A program made the translations under genes and the position numbers. Of a stretch of 64,000 nt of DNA, positions 15,301 to 30,300 are shown piece by piece. The stretch is taken from the NCBI RefSeq assembly GCF_030463565.1, contig NC_134652.1:10567897-10631896 (forward strand). Reading direction: 5' to 3'. Every line of letters begins with the position of its first letter. Position 1 is the first letter of the stretch. The notes beneath the pieces are model-generated. The model searched no databases. It saw nothing but the letters and a program-made list of their open reading frames with translations, and was not told where the DNA came from. The stretch is from Pelecanus crispus. Lineage: Eukaryota > Chordata > Aves > Pelecaniformes > Pelecanidae.

Positions 15301-18300
15301 ACAACTTATGCAGGAAGGGAAGATTTTAGTGACCTGGCCATATGGAAGAAGTGTCAATTTGCCATCAAACAGCTTTCATCTTAATTATGTATATATAATA
15401 AGATCTCTCAGAAGCTACTACGGGTCCTTTCAAGCAAGCAGAATTAATACCATTATCTAGAAGATATACCATAACAGCTAGGCACAGTGTTAATGGCTGC
15501 AAAGATTTGCTATAGGTGTTAGGAGGAAACATAAACCCTGAAACAGTAAGTTAAATGGTTCCCATTATTAACACACTACAATTGTATATCATTTCTTGCT
15601 TAAAAAAACCATAAATAAAAAATATAATCAGTCATACTGTACTTGAAGTAATCTGAAAAAGATTTTAAAATCCTGAGTTCTGGAGTATTTAGGTAGGCAG
15701 AATCTGATTTTGAAATGTTTTCCTTATATTTAGGGAGAAATACTTTAATATTAATCAGCAAAAGGTTATTGTTAAATTGAAACAAATATTAATCTGAAAG
15801 TACCTAGGACATAAAGATGAGGAAAGAGGAATAATAATTATGTTCACAAATTCACTCTAATCTCCAGCAACCTATGATTTTTCTCTTTCAAATAGCATGA
15901 AAGAGCAGCACAAAATTCACAGCTTTGATCTTTTTCTGCTCAACAGAAGAAGTACCGTCAGCATCCATATGCTTTGAAGTTTACCAGTATTAAAGACACT
16001 CCTGAGATGATCCAGGCTAGAATTAGTTATAACCAGGCTGTGGATGTAAGTTATAATGTATATACATTATGATTATAAGAGTGGTATCCTCTTTGAACGA
16101 CCTGATTGAAGCACTGGCTTTCTCTCTTTCTTTCTCTGAGATTATCTTTGGGAACCATGAAACTTCTGTGTTCTGGTGTGGTGCATCTCACACAGAGCAT
16201 GTTTCTAACTTGGAATGAGAAGTCATAGAGATCCCACTGAAGTGAATGGGAGTTTCATGTAAAAATGGCTTTCTGTCCAATTTTTTTTTCAGAAGTAAAA
16301 TTTAGGAGTAAGACTGACCTTTGACCTTTAGAGACTTTTGGCCTTTTGAGATTCATTGAGGAAGAACACATTTGGGGTTCTTTCCCCTTTTCAAACAGAT
16401 CTTTCAAATTTTGGTTTCTGCATATTCTTTGGAAACAAAATGTAAGGCAGCATGACAAGGAAGAGAAAATAAATTATTTCAAGCTGTCATCCTGCTGAGA
16501 GAGAAATCCAGGAGTGGAAATCTTAAAGGGAAGAATTGAGGCTGTTTGGTGTTTAAACATGTTTATTTTTAATAGAAGAGCGATTTAAAAATATTGTAGA
16601 CTTAACTGGGATAATACAGAAGTGAATAATAAGCAAAAGTCACTCAAAAAAGACAAGTTTCAAACATGAGAGGGTGTTTTATTGTGAAAATAGATATTTC
16701 TAAAGTGAAGAAGAAGATGAAAGACTTTGTGTAAAACACATGCTATTGTAATACTTATAGTGTCTATGCCTTTGGTTTAATTAATAAGATCCAAAAGGCT
16801 TACATCTCATGCAGGATAAATATAAGTCATTTTGTTCCACTGAGCCACAGTCAAAATCAGTCTGCTGCTCTACTTCTTTGCACATGGAGTTCTCATTAAT
16901 TTTCCTCTTACGGAGCTGCAATACAAGTGGGTCTACTTGCTAAAGAAAGTGGCAGCAGGATGAAATTGAGAGGTTCATTCTAATCTAGAGGGTCTCAAAC
17001 CCTCACACAGAAATAATAGCCTGGGAAAGGCAAGTCGGGTGGTCAAGACATGGGTCATATCTCAGGCAAAAAAAAATGGTGGCTATCTGTACTCATCTGA
17101 AAATTATGGTGTCAGTGTAAGAAACTAAACTAGGAAAGAAAAATAATGTGGAAGAGTTGAACTCTGCATAGCCATTGTAGCGGAAGTTCCAGTTAACTGC
17201 ATGGAATTCCTCTTATCTGTTGGCAGACATCCAAAAGCTAGTCCTGGACCAACCCTATATACTTCCTCCAAGGACTGATATGAGTAGCCCACACAGACAC
17301 CTGTTTCACTATGGGATCAGTCACCTTCTGAGTGTTTTTTAAACCCTTGCCATTGACTGTTGAGTACCCCCTTGCAACCAGCTCTGGAAAGAAATTTGGA
17401 GTAATTGCACAGATAATTGCCATCATATTTATCTGCTAAAAATGAACAACTTTGGAAAGATGTGTTTGGGGAACTTCAACTCCCCAGATTTCTGTGGAAT
17501 TTCAAAGTGTTGGTGGGCCACTTACGGCTGCACATCCTTAACAAATGCTTATTATTCTTCCTCTCCCTATTCACGTATGTTGGAAGTCTTATCAAATGAA
17601 TATTCAAATATCTGAATTTTCATATACATGGATTTATACACTCAAAACTTCAAGGAGTTCCTCTCTAGCATACTCTAGCTGATAGGTGTATCAGACTCCT
17701 AAAGCTTCTTGAAAACTTTTTGACTGATACAATTGCCTGTATTTATTAATGCTGCTGTCACTTTTCTCTAGCCTTTGCTTTCCGTAAACCTATTTATTAA
17801 TGTTTTTGACTGAACTAGTGATTGAATGTGTAGTGAGTACTTGCTACTGAAATTCATCTCTATTTGCAGAGGCTGTACAAGGAGCATGGAGAGAGTGTAA
17901 AGCACCAGTATACACCAACAACAGATCTTCCTGAAATCCTTCAGGCCAAATTAAATGCTATGAATATCAGTGAGGTATAAATCTGACCTTTAATATTTTA
18001 AAGGAAAGTTAAAAAGTTGATAGTGCTTTGCTGTTTGTCCTACACAGGAAATCATGCCAAATTTCTTTCCTTTCCCCAGTATATGATCATTCTATGGTCT
18101 AAATGTTTCTGAAGTGTTATGAGAGATCAAACCTCTTATCAAACTTACGCTCCTAAGTTAGAAAGATTAAGAATGAACAAGCAAATATATTTTTATAATG
18201 GACATTTGTCATGTGATTATTCCTGTTATGTATTGATAGTTTCATTTACGTTAGCCCTTTGTGTTAGAATAGAATGAAACTAATGTGGTAACATTGCTAG

Positions 18301-21300
18301 GATAGCAATAATGCTGCAGTGTCAACCCTCTGAACAGCAACTCTACTTTATTCCTGTTCCGTATTTCCTAGATTCGCTATAAGGAGTCCTGGGGAAAGAT
18401 GAAAGATGGTGGCTATCAACTGAAACTAGATGCAATTCCCTTCCAGGCAGCAAAGGCTTCGGGTGAAATCATAAGTGATGTACGTGAACTTACTGCTGAT
18501 ATTGTCCAGTAGGATACGTCAGTCACTCCAGACTGTTTCTGCTCTACTGAGTGACTCTTGAATGGAAACAGCATGTCCAACCAGCTCTACATCTGGGAGA
18601 CATCTGGTCTCAGTCTAGTTAGTTGTGCTTTTGGAGGTGCAGACACAATGAAGCATTATTGGTAACTGAGCAAAGGAAGGTTTGCGAAAGCAAACAGCCA
18701 TTAGCAAAGTTGACCAACTTACCTGCTGAGTGACTGGGCAATCATAGGGATTGTTCAGGAGCTCTCAGCCACTGTTAGCTAGGCAAGCTTTGGAAGAGAG
18801 AGCTTATTAAGAAAGTTCTACCCTTCAGGGTTTGTCTTGTGTGTCCTTTACAGGTTGTAGAGATATACAGATTAATTTCAAGCGTAGGAGACTAGTTCTG
18901 ACTTTGCTAGAGAGCTGATGGAGAGAGGCTCCTTAGAGGTTGATTCTGAGCACCTGCACTAAGTTCTTGTCTTCCACCACCTGTGTAATAGCAGATAACT
19001 AACCAAAGCTATTTGTAAGGGTTCATTGGCATATTTTTTTATGTTTTTTTCTCTAAATAGGATAAAATACTAAAATGTTTGCATAGGTGAGGTCTTCCTA
19101 GTGTCCACTAAAGGTTCATTCAGATTTAGTATCATATTGAGTATAGCCAGAATTTATTGTCCATAGATCTCTTTCAGTAGTATGAAAACCCTTTTATTCA
19201 GATTTTAACAATCTGACTAATACTTACTTCTGTTCACTTCTATTCACATTTCTAGTCTTATTTCCTTTTTAGCACAAGTATAAGGAGGCATTTCAGAAAA
19301 CGAAAGGACAGATGGTTGGCTCACGTGGCCTGGATGGTGATATTCGTATTGCTCATTCAGTCCATGCAGCATCGCTACAGAGTGATGTAAGTACAAGAAA
19401 AAAGATGTGGGCATTTTGGAATTGGTTTCCTAACAGTGAGTAGTTCCTCACGGAAGATGCACTTAGCTGTGGACGAGCTGTGAAATAGATTATGATTTAA
19501 AACTTAGGGCTTTCTCTCCCCCTTTCCAGATATTTTGATATAATATTACCATTCTTTTACATTATTTACAGTAACATTAATTTGACAATAAAAGACGACT
19601 GTGCATTCTTGCACAATCCCCTGCTGCATGCCACTGTTGTGTAGTGTAGAATATTTTACACTGTAAAAGTATCACTCAGAGACAGGTCCAATTGAGAATT
19701 AGTAGTGGTCTTTGTATAGAAGTAAATTAAATTTGGTAGAGATACAAAGTTATTCAGTGATTATTTTTAATTTACAGTTTTCCTGAAAGACTAAAGGATG
19801 AATGAGTTTATGGAATTTGGACTTTTTTGGTTGGGGAATGGTTCCCACTTGGTCTTGGGATATGCTAAGAATCACGTCATTTTTTCATTGTCTGTAAGAA
19901 TTGTAACTGTTCAGTGCATTTTGAACACTGTGGCTTGATCCAAAAAGCAGTGAAATATTTGTCTGACTTTAAGCACATAAATAATCCAAGAACTATTTAT
20001 CTTCTTACCAAAACTATCCATTGCAAGCCTTATTATGGGTATAGATGGGAGAGTGTTCATGGATTTCAGTGAATACTGGGCTTGTACTAGGATTCTTTCT
20101 TGTGTGATGGTATGCTTAGACATACAGGTAATAATGTGTCTGAAGAATTCATCCGTCAGGTTACTCTAAGTCAGTTGGGTGATCATCAATAACTGGATGT
20201 TCATTCTCTGGATGAACAGCCTGAACATCTCAATTTTGCATAATCTGCTAGGGAAATGTCATGTGAAAAAAATTCTTTGAAGATTCCTATGGCTTTCTTT
20301 TCCTGGACAGAGACGAGAAGTGAAAAAAAATCCAACACTAAAAATAACATTTAAAACTATGAAATGAAACTGGCCAAATCAATAGAGACCAACAGATATT
20401 TTGACTGAGGATTTGTACTAATTCTAACATAAATATAACTGTTTGCATTTTATCCTCAGGCAGTAGCTTCACCTTTTTGCTGTGCTTTCTAGAAATGCAG
20501 TGAATTAAGAATTCATTTATCAGTTTGTTAATTTTATAGATTCAATGTATCTGGTTTTAACAAAAATAAACAGTATAAATAATATCTCAACTTAAGTGAA
20601 TATAATGTAGATGGCTACTATTTTGATGAAGAATAGGCTGCCCCATGTTCTAATTTTAAGTATCGATCATTCACAGTATAGTTAAATAAGTTAAAGAACT
20701 TACTTTTTAAAAGAATAATTTATACTGGAAATCAGAAGAAATATGGAGATTGTCTCTTCTGATCAAAACCTGAATTCTTATTACTATGTTGTGATATCTA
20801 TGTGATCTGGTTTTAATTTGATAGGTGAAATATAAGCAAGGTTTTGAGAATACAAAGACTCACTTCCACCTGCCACTGGATATGGTAAACTTGGTACATG
20901 CCAGGAAAGCCCAGTCTTTGGTCAGTGAACAAGAATACAGACAGCTGCTACACCAGTACACTTCTTTGACTGATGATGTGAGATTGCGGTGTGCCAAGAA
21001 TGCATACAAACTACAGAGTGAGGTAATTGCCTGATATTTCCCTGTTGGGTCTGGTGCAAGATAGTTCTTTTCCAACTCATGACAGCTGATGGCATGTATT
21101 TGAGCAGCAGCTGAGGGATAAACAATGGCTATTCCCTCTTGATTACATTCAGAAATGAGACATTTATCTTATTGGGCAGTTCTACAACACGAGTGATCTC
21201 ACCATGCCAAGAGATAAAGTATAGTAGTCTGATGATTGGGCAGAGAAATGTTTGCAAGTAGGGATGATTGCAATGTTGGTGAAATACTCTTTTTGAAGGT

Positions 21301-24300
21301 CTTGCTGACCATGCAAACTGTTTACCAACTGGTATTTGAGTTGGTTTGCATCTGAGTGAAATTCATGTGTACTGCCGTAAGATAGATGTCTCCTGTTAAA
21401 AATAGGATTTGTAAGAGACTTCTAAACTCTGGCCCAAGACATAACCATTGAAATTCTGAGAAGAAAGAGTTTAGCTCCCTACGTAATCTTGAATAAAATT
21501 AACTGGATAATGCCTTACGAATTCAAGGTTAGGTTGTGTCTGTAGGCACAGCCCTGAGCAAAGGGCTTTAATAGATTACTTTGCCTCTGGAGACATCAAG
21601 AGGGGTTGCATCTTAAAAACAAATCTGGCCCCAAAATGCTACTGTATATCAGTAACACTTTCAGCCAACAGTCTCAAAGATGGCAGACTGTGTTCAAACA
21701 AGTGTAAACATCAGATGCCAGCTGTGCTGCCCTAACTCGGGTGAAAACACATGCAATCAGAGATTCTGAGGCAGGTTTCCACTCCTGCCTCTCTTCTGAA
21801 TTGGGAGTGAAATGCTGGTTGCCAGCAATATGTCTCAGAGTGCAGAATTTAACTGTCTTACCAGCTGGTGCTAATAGGTGGTGCTAATAATAGCTGGCAA
21901 GGGGTGAGGACCAAGCTCTAGCACTGGCCTCTCTTAACCTTCCAGCTCACAAAGGGTATTTCCTATACAGAACACTGTCATGCCTTTGAGTCTAGAGATG
22001 AGCACTGGACAGACATAGATGGAAGAGGAGCTGGTTCTGTTCCATTTCCATTTCAAGTCGTTGGCTGAACCAAAATACCTCATTAACTAAAGCTAGTTCT
22101 TCCCTCAGTAAGCAGTAGCAGTTTCTACATATCCATCAAGTAGGCAAACCTATGCTTTACTAGTTGTTTGGTCTTTATAGCTCTTCTGAAGCAGAAAATA
22201 AGATGATCCTCTCCTCCTTCTCACACTTATTATCAAATGAGATAATATTTGTCATAATGTATCTACTGGTAACTTACTGGTAACTTTTGGAAAAGTAATA
22301 TTTACAATGAGTCACTGCTGGGTTTGGTGGTCTGGAAAATATTTTAATAAGGTCTGTACAGTGGCTTAGTGCTATTTTTCTTTAGTGTTCCCTACTTATA
22401 TTATGACCATTCAGAACTGTTTAAAAGCAAGGCTATTTTGTCTGCAATTCCACTTATTAAAAAGTTACCAGCTTTCATTTTAAAATATTTTCATAGAGTT
22501 TTCTAAACTGGTCTTATTTTATATATATTTATAAATAAATAATATGTAGCTGTGATTTATCTATTATATATGAAGAAAATTATTGTATCTAGGAGAAGGT
22601 TTTTCAGGGTTACAAATGGAATTTAGGAACCCAAGACCATTCGGTGTTCATGAGACTTTAGTACTCCTCAGAATCTTACATCTGTGCTTTAGATCTGTCA
22701 GTGCTGTATGCGCATGGACACATACATAAAAACAAGAATGTAGGATAATGTAGATGAACTCTCTGTGGTAGATACTAATTTTAATGGATTTATTTGAATA
22801 CTGTTATTGTGTATTTTTGGATGAATAAATATAGGGCATCTCAGATGCAAACTTGTAATTACTTCTGCTTGGTTTTCCTTAGAATTTATACCGGTCTGAC
22901 ATGAACTTTATGCGAGGAGTTGGATGTATTACTCCAGGGGCCCTAGAGATTGAAGGAAGGAAGAAAGCTTCTGAACTCATCAGCGAGGTAACAAAAGAGG
23001 GTTTTGATTTCTCCACTACAAACAAGAGTTTGCCAGATGTCTTTCTATTAAACTGGGCTGGCAAAATGGCTCACTGGATAATGCTAGGCTCCCTCCCCTT
23101 GTGTTTGATCATTCCATTTGTGTCCTAACTGCAGATGGGTGAACCTGATGGAATTCAGGGGTTTGCAGACTTTGCTAACTGGTTTTGCCAATCTTTTTTC
23201 CTGTGTTTCAGACCCAGGAATTTGTTATTTTATGTTATTTATTTTAAGTTTAAAATGGGCTTTTTCAACTAAAAATAAGGCTGTGCCTGTCTCTAATAAG
23301 TAGCTTGTACTATTTCTCCAAAATTAGACTGACCTGGGGAGTGTCCAATACATTACACTGTCCTCAGCTTTGCTCCTGCTGTAGAGTCTTTGTTTTTCAC
23401 TTGCTGCTTTTGTGTGCTATTATTTTTCCCCCTCTGTAACAAGATTTTTATTTCCTCTGTCATGTTCTCTTCTTAGAGTCTCTCCTAGTTTCAAATCTTG
23501 GATCTACTGCCCATATTCACATAGATGTGAAATTAAGAAAAATAAGAGTGCTCTTCCTAGTTATGTTCTAGTGAATGGATCCCTGCTTGCAGTGATCTTG
23601 CAGTTATTTTGTTCACAATTCTGACATAGGACCACAGGCCAAGTGGAACCTCATTTTTCTTATAAAAATGTTTAGTGGGCTTGTGCAGACCTTCTCTCTG
23701 GATTGGATTGTCTTTACTGTAATTCCACTAGCCAGGGTTAATGACACCAAGGATTGAAATAAAACCTCATTACTGTATTCAGCATAGCAGTGCTTTTTTT
23801 TTTTCACCTTATTCCTTATTTACTTTTCGTTTCCCCTGTGAGACTTGAATGCATCAAATTCAGAGTAGCAAAAGGTAAGTTAGTCTAACGGTTAATAGAC
23901 ACATACCCTTGGCAAAGTAGAGTTTTAAGCACAAGAAGCAATACTAGACCACTGGTATTGGAAAAAGTCCCTTATCTGACAAGACAATTTAGTTATTCTG
24001 TTCATTTTTCTTTGTGTGTGAACTCAGAGTAAATATCGTCAGCAGCCACATTCCTTCAAGTACACATCGGTGACAGACTCTCCTGGCCTCCTTCATGCAA
24101 AATTCAGCAATATGATTGCTAATGAGGTAGGCTCTCCTAACGTGAATCAGAAAATACGCTTTTCAAAATGCAGCAAGCTAGGGATGGAGGAGTGGGAAAG
24201 AGAAAAGCCTGTTCTGAAAGCAAAATGCATCAAAAAGAAAGCAAGCATCACTGATTTGTGCTTTTTCACAGAACACATTTTATTATTTCCAAATATTTAA

Positions 24301-27300
24301 TACCATTTTCAATTCAATCTCTTTTAAAAAGCTTAAATAGTACCCATGCAATAGAGTCCTGTTATCAGATTTTTTTACATGAAACAAAGCCTCAGAAGAT
24401 CAGTTCTGCGGGGTGTTCTTGAGGGAGCTCATTTGCATAGTATGTTCCACTTTAGAGTGCTCCTAAAAAAAGAATCACTTTTCTAATATTTGAAAAACAA
24501 GGCAAAACCCATAGGCAAATTATCAAAATCATCTGTAATAACATAAGGAAAAATCCAAGCTAGAAAATATGGCCAGTTTACCAGTAATGCCTCCCCTTTT
24601 ATTTAACACACATTCATGGTGCCCTTAATGATCTTAGGTCCCCTTTTGGCCTGCTGGGAACATACCAAATCAAGGCTAAGAATGTAGTGGGTTGGCGTCA
24701 TGATATATGTATAAAAATTAATGTAAAAGTTTTTTATGCCCAGAAAAAAAACCCCATGCAATTGCAATTGCAATGATATATTCTTAGCTGGTTTTTGTCC
24801 TGGCTGACTGTAGTTGTCATAATTATAAAAAACTTAAGTACTGCTGTTATGTTATTGAAACAATAGAGAAAATTAATTGCAATTGTCTTTTTTGATCTCT
24901 TTCCTAGCGCATATATAAAGCGGCAGGAGAGGACAGTCAGCATCACTATACACCAACACTGGGTCTGCCTGAGTTTACACGGGCAAGAATAAATGCAGCC
25001 AACCTCAGCGATGTAAGAATTTGTTCTGTATTTCTTATACTAATTTGGAGGATGAATTGTGCAGTGGCAAGGAAGATGGATAAGTAGAGGACTTTTTAGA
25101 TCTATTCTATTTATGCTTTCCCTGATTTGATTATAATGATATTTATCTCCATTAGCATGTATAGAGTTGTGAGTAAATTAAATCTACATAAAGAACGAGA
25201 CATGTTTTGTCTGAGTTAGTAGGATTTCCCAATGATAATTTGAAAAAATCCTTTGATTATGAAGAATGAGACTGTAACGCAGAATAACAAATGAAAGAGG
25301 GTTCCTTTGTTTGTTCCTTTGTGCATTTAAAAGTGAAACAGCAATCTACATGTGCCTTTCCTACTTTAGGCAAAATACAGGGAATCTTGGCATAATCTAC
25401 GTGCTCAAGGCTACAAGCTGACAGCGGAAGCACTCCCATTCCAGACTGCCAGGGCCTCCAGAGAAATTGCCAGTGATGTGAGTTGAATGATTCAACCTTC
25501 CTTCTTGCCTAATTTCTGTTAACTTCATGTAAAACAATGTCTAAAGCAGATTTTACTGAATTAAAGCAACTCCATAACCATGTGAGACAAGTGTGAGACA
25601 GAATATATTACTTATGAATGAGATTCTTTGTGTGAATTAAAAAAAAAAAAAGAAGAGGAAGAATCACTGCTAATCGGGAACCAAGCTCGGTTAAACATCT
25701 TCCAGTGGGAAATAACTAGTGAATTAAAGTATTTGCAGACAGACAAATCCGAGGGATTCTGCTCATTTCCAGGCTTTCAGGTCCTCATATAATAAAGTAC
25801 CTACTAATTCTGTCCACCCTGCTTTGAGCTTTTGGAACTGCTTAGTGCTCCTGAACTGAAATGAAGTCAGAAGCAGCTGAGCGTTCTTTGAATCTCTGAA
25901 AATCTGGAGCTACCTGTCTGATTAGGAAGTGAAAATTAGTGGATGCTCTTGTACATACATGTCCCTTTAATTTCTGAAATAGAGGAAACAAATCTTGCCC
26001 TTAAACATATCCTCTCATCTGGCTAGCTGTTTGCAAAACACTCAAACATGATGGGATCCATTTCTCACAAAGCCCAAGTTCATCTCTTCCTCACAATAAA
26101 TTTAATAAATGATAAGAAAAACTGATGATTAAACTAAATTTAGTTTAAAAAGTCTTCATTTAGTCTAGTATTTAGTTGCATATTTTATCTCTAATGTGAT
26201 AAAATATGAATATATTTCATGTGTATTTGTTTTATGAAGCAACTATTTCTAGCTGTAATTTATAATGTATACTTAACCATATTTTGCAGAGTGCTTTTGC
26301 TTACAGCTTCAGATCTGCTCTAAAGGGTACAAGTCCATAATAGAATTACATCCACTTACAACAGATCTGAATTTGGCCCTTCATCTTGGAAGCACTTTAT
26401 AAACATTAGCTACTGTAATTTAATCCCCACAACTCTCTTGTGTGGTAGATAAGTGTTATTATCCCATTTCAACTACATTATGAACTCTTCAGGGCCCAGG
26501 CCTTCCCTTTAAAGTTCCAAGCACCCTGTTGATGCTGTATAAATAATCATTATCATCATCATCACTATTTCACAGAGAGGATAAATGCGAGATCATAGGG
26601 AGAGTCATAGTCCCAGCTAAGATGAGAATGAGGGGTTGCTGGTGCTTATTCTTGTGCTCAGACCACCATCTTAGGCTTCTCAACATAGTTATTGATCCAG
26701 GAAAACTGAATTTACTCTTTAAAATAGCTGGGTGGCATTTGCAAATCTGAAGGCTACAGAGTGCATGATGTTTCTCTTTTGTATAGATTTTTTTCTTCTG
26801 TCTTTTGTTTGTTTCTCTTATGTTCTCATTCCTAGCAATGGGAATAAAATTCTATGAGATAATAAAAGTACATGATCTGAGGTTAAACATGATCAATGCC
26901 ATGGGCATATTCAGAGAATATATTGAGATGTGCTTAACTTAAATGTTGCAACTACTGTGGTATTTAAATTTGAGATCAATGAGAGATTTAGACAATTACT
27001 TTCTAGTGCTGCATATGTTGGTTGTTTTTATAGACAGAATAGATGTTTCAGTGACTTATCCTAAGTTAATTAGCTAGAGTAGCCAGTCTAAGTTTGGCAC
27101 TTTTTCACTTTTACCCTTCTCTATTTTTAGTACCAATATAAACACAACTTTGTGATGGAGAGAGGAAAGCATATTGGTGCCAGAAGTGTTCTGGATGACA
27201 CCAGGTTGCTGCATTGTTTGCATGCTGCCAAATTACAGAGTGAACAGGAGTATAAGAAGGGATCCCAAGAAGTGTGGTCTCAGTACCATCTGCCCATGGA

Positions 27301-30300
27301 CATGGTGAATCTTGTCCATGCCAGGAAAGCCCAGGCCTTAGCAAGCGATCAAGATTACAGAAAGAGGCTCCATGAATTTACAGCACTCCCAGAAGACATG
27401 AAGATGAAATGGGCCAAAAGAGCCCACATGCTACAGAGTGAGGTAAAGGCTTTCCTTCAATAACAAAGCTTTGAGTGACTGGCACAAACTGTATGTTGAC
27501 ATTGGGCAGTGTTTTTAGAAAGACCATTTGGGAACTTACGTATGTGTAGCAGCAAGATGTCCCATTGCTCCTCACATATGGAATACATGTGAATCAGAGG
27601 TTCTTGTGTTATGAACCTGATGGAAAGTCACTGTGGTCCATGTCACTTATTCTAGAGCTGAGACATACACACAGTCATCTCTCAGCTGTTTGGATCACAG
27701 CCAGTCAGTGGTTTGACAGCCACTGCTCTACATGCGGAATACTTTGAGCAGAAGGTTAAATGCTCAGAGGTTGATTTGGGATATGTTAGGTCATTTTGCA
27801 AACAGAAATGGTCATATCAAATAATCAGTTCCCCAGATGTGTTTGCAGAAATTGCTCATGCAAATGTAAGTTCAGACAAACTTTGATGACAGAAATGATG
27901 GAATCTCAGCATGGGACACGTCCATGCTCACTTTGCCTTAGTGTGTACCTTTTGTTCAGGGACAAGCCATTATCTGTATGTGCTTTCAAACAGATGTAGG
28001 TGTTGAGTGCATGCATAAAGCTGCGTGGATGCAGGTAGCTGTATCTTGACGGTTTAGGGTCCAGTGTCATTAGCTGTTCTGTAGCAGGAAGCTCTGTTTG
28101 GGCGGTTTTTGTTTTGTAAGAAAAGAATCATTCAGCAGGGAAGTGAAAAAGGTTGTTCAGAAAGTTGTGCTAACTCTTTGTAGGTCTTTAGAGAGCTGAT
28201 CATTTACTGAGCTCAGGATTTTATTGTGAGACAAAGTGATGGGATATTTGTTGGATTTAGTCAGGTCTGATGAGCACATATTAACAGATATTCCAGCTAT
28301 GAAAGTCAGAGTGGCAATCAAAGCACCAGAGAGCTTGTATCCTTCTTTCTTACTCAGTGTACTTGCTATCTGGCATCCCAAATGTACTCTTCACTGCCCG
28401 AAATTTTTTGGGATGCAACTGGGATGGTACAGAAGCTGTTGCTAGATGCAGCTCTTTGCCTTTCCAACTCCCATTCCTGCCTTCTCCTGTAATGGCTAAC
28501 AGATGGCATACAGGTAGTTAGATCCAGAAAGGCAGGATTTTTTACTATTTACTGATGTGTGATCGTGGCTCACATGATAGGAAAGTGGCATTAGGGGGAC
28601 AGTCCTCTGAAGCATGTACTTCAGAGCTTGCCTACAAAGGGACAGGATAGGAGATGAGTAAGAACGTCAGCACTTGGCTCTTTGCCTTTAGACCCCACAG
28701 GTTAGGAATCCAGAGAAATGGTTAAGGTAGTTTTGTCTGATACCCTCACTGTCTACTAGAGTAATGTACAACATGCTTGAGCTAGCTGGCTGTTATGTCC
28801 TTTTGCATATAGGGGAAAAAAAAAACCTGAAAAAATGGATGATTAGATTAAAGTCACACAGTGAGCCACTGTCATTCTGAAGGAGAAATCAGAATTGTTG
28901 GGATTGCGGATACTTTACTGGCTTTCACTTTTTATTGGGTCTGCCTTGTTTTCTTTACTGGATTAGGAGGTAGAGCAAGCCTTTAATGTGAGTAAAGAAA
29001 GAGTAATGTGTCCTCCTAGAAATGGGGTTAATGAGGAAGCATGCACCAGATAAAATAATTAGTATTCCTGACTTGAACTCACCTCAGAAAATTATTTCAA
29101 AAGGGGTTCTTTTACACCCAGTACAAACAGGTTATTACTTACTGCTTTGAGTCATACTAATTCACTCGTGGGGCCTTCTCTTGTAACTTGCATATGATAC
29201 ATTATTTAATTCCTGGTGGAATGAACAAATGCAAACAGTTTGGCTTTACTATGTGATATGTGCATGGCAAATGAAAAACCTCAAAATGTTAATATGAATC
29301 AGGGAGTCTTTTTAAAAAAACTTAATAGCTGTGGATACAAAACTGATAGCTAATGATTTTCATTTTTAACAGCATCGCTATAAATCAGACCTGAACTTCA
29401 TGAAAGGAGTTGGTTGGATAGCTCTGAGATCTCCGCAGATAGAAAGTGTAAAGAAGGCTGGAGAGCTCATCAGTGAGGTAACTGATAAATCTTTCATGGG
29501 ATAGCACGTCTGTAGGAATTGTTTACCATCAAGGCTCCTCGTTACATGACACTTACGAATGTAGCTTATCATTTCCTTTTGATGTGGGAGCCTGTTTATA
29601 CAAGGTGTAAGTTACCAAGAAGCGGTATGGGAGATGCAAGTCCACTGTGTGACACCTGCTGAATATTTTCCATTCCAAATGAAACACAAGAGTATAAACA
29701 AAACATGTAGCAATAAATAAATGCAGTAAACTCCATTATGAAATTCTAAGCAGGTGGTTATGGAAGTGATATAGAAAGATACAGCATTGACAACACACTG
29801 AAGGGGCATTTGCCTGCTCAGTATCATGCATTAATGGAGAAAAATTATGAGCTGTCAAAAGTGTAGTGTTCGAAAGCTTTTTGCATGTGAGTTTTCAGTG
29901 GGAAGTCCTTCTTGCTCACACACAAAAAAAGAAGTTTGGTGCCTGGGCACCACAGCAATGATGCAGCGGCATCCCCATTCCCTAGCTGAAAGAGCAACTG
30001 AGGCTAAAGCAGAACAGTATGTTTTTAATACTGTGGCTTCAGGAAGGTGGCTTTTATGTTTTACTCCAAGTATCACACACTTGGAATTGTGATATATCAT
30101 TAACAGAAATGTCCTGTGGTTTTTTTCCTTTGTTTGTTTTTGTTGCCTCCTCCCCCTCTCAGATAAAGTACCGTCAGAAGCCAGAAAGTTTGAAGTTCAC
30201 TGCTGTGGTTGACTCTCCAGATCTGATCCATGCTAAGAACAGCTACCTCCAGTGCAGTGACGTAGGTTTCATTTTACTATAAGTGATCTTATCTTTTGTT

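Noticed and set aside
27121-27130. Second MEF2-like motif CTATTTTTAG
   Set aside because: It is the polypyrimidine tract and AG acceptor of NRAP exon v, which explains it.
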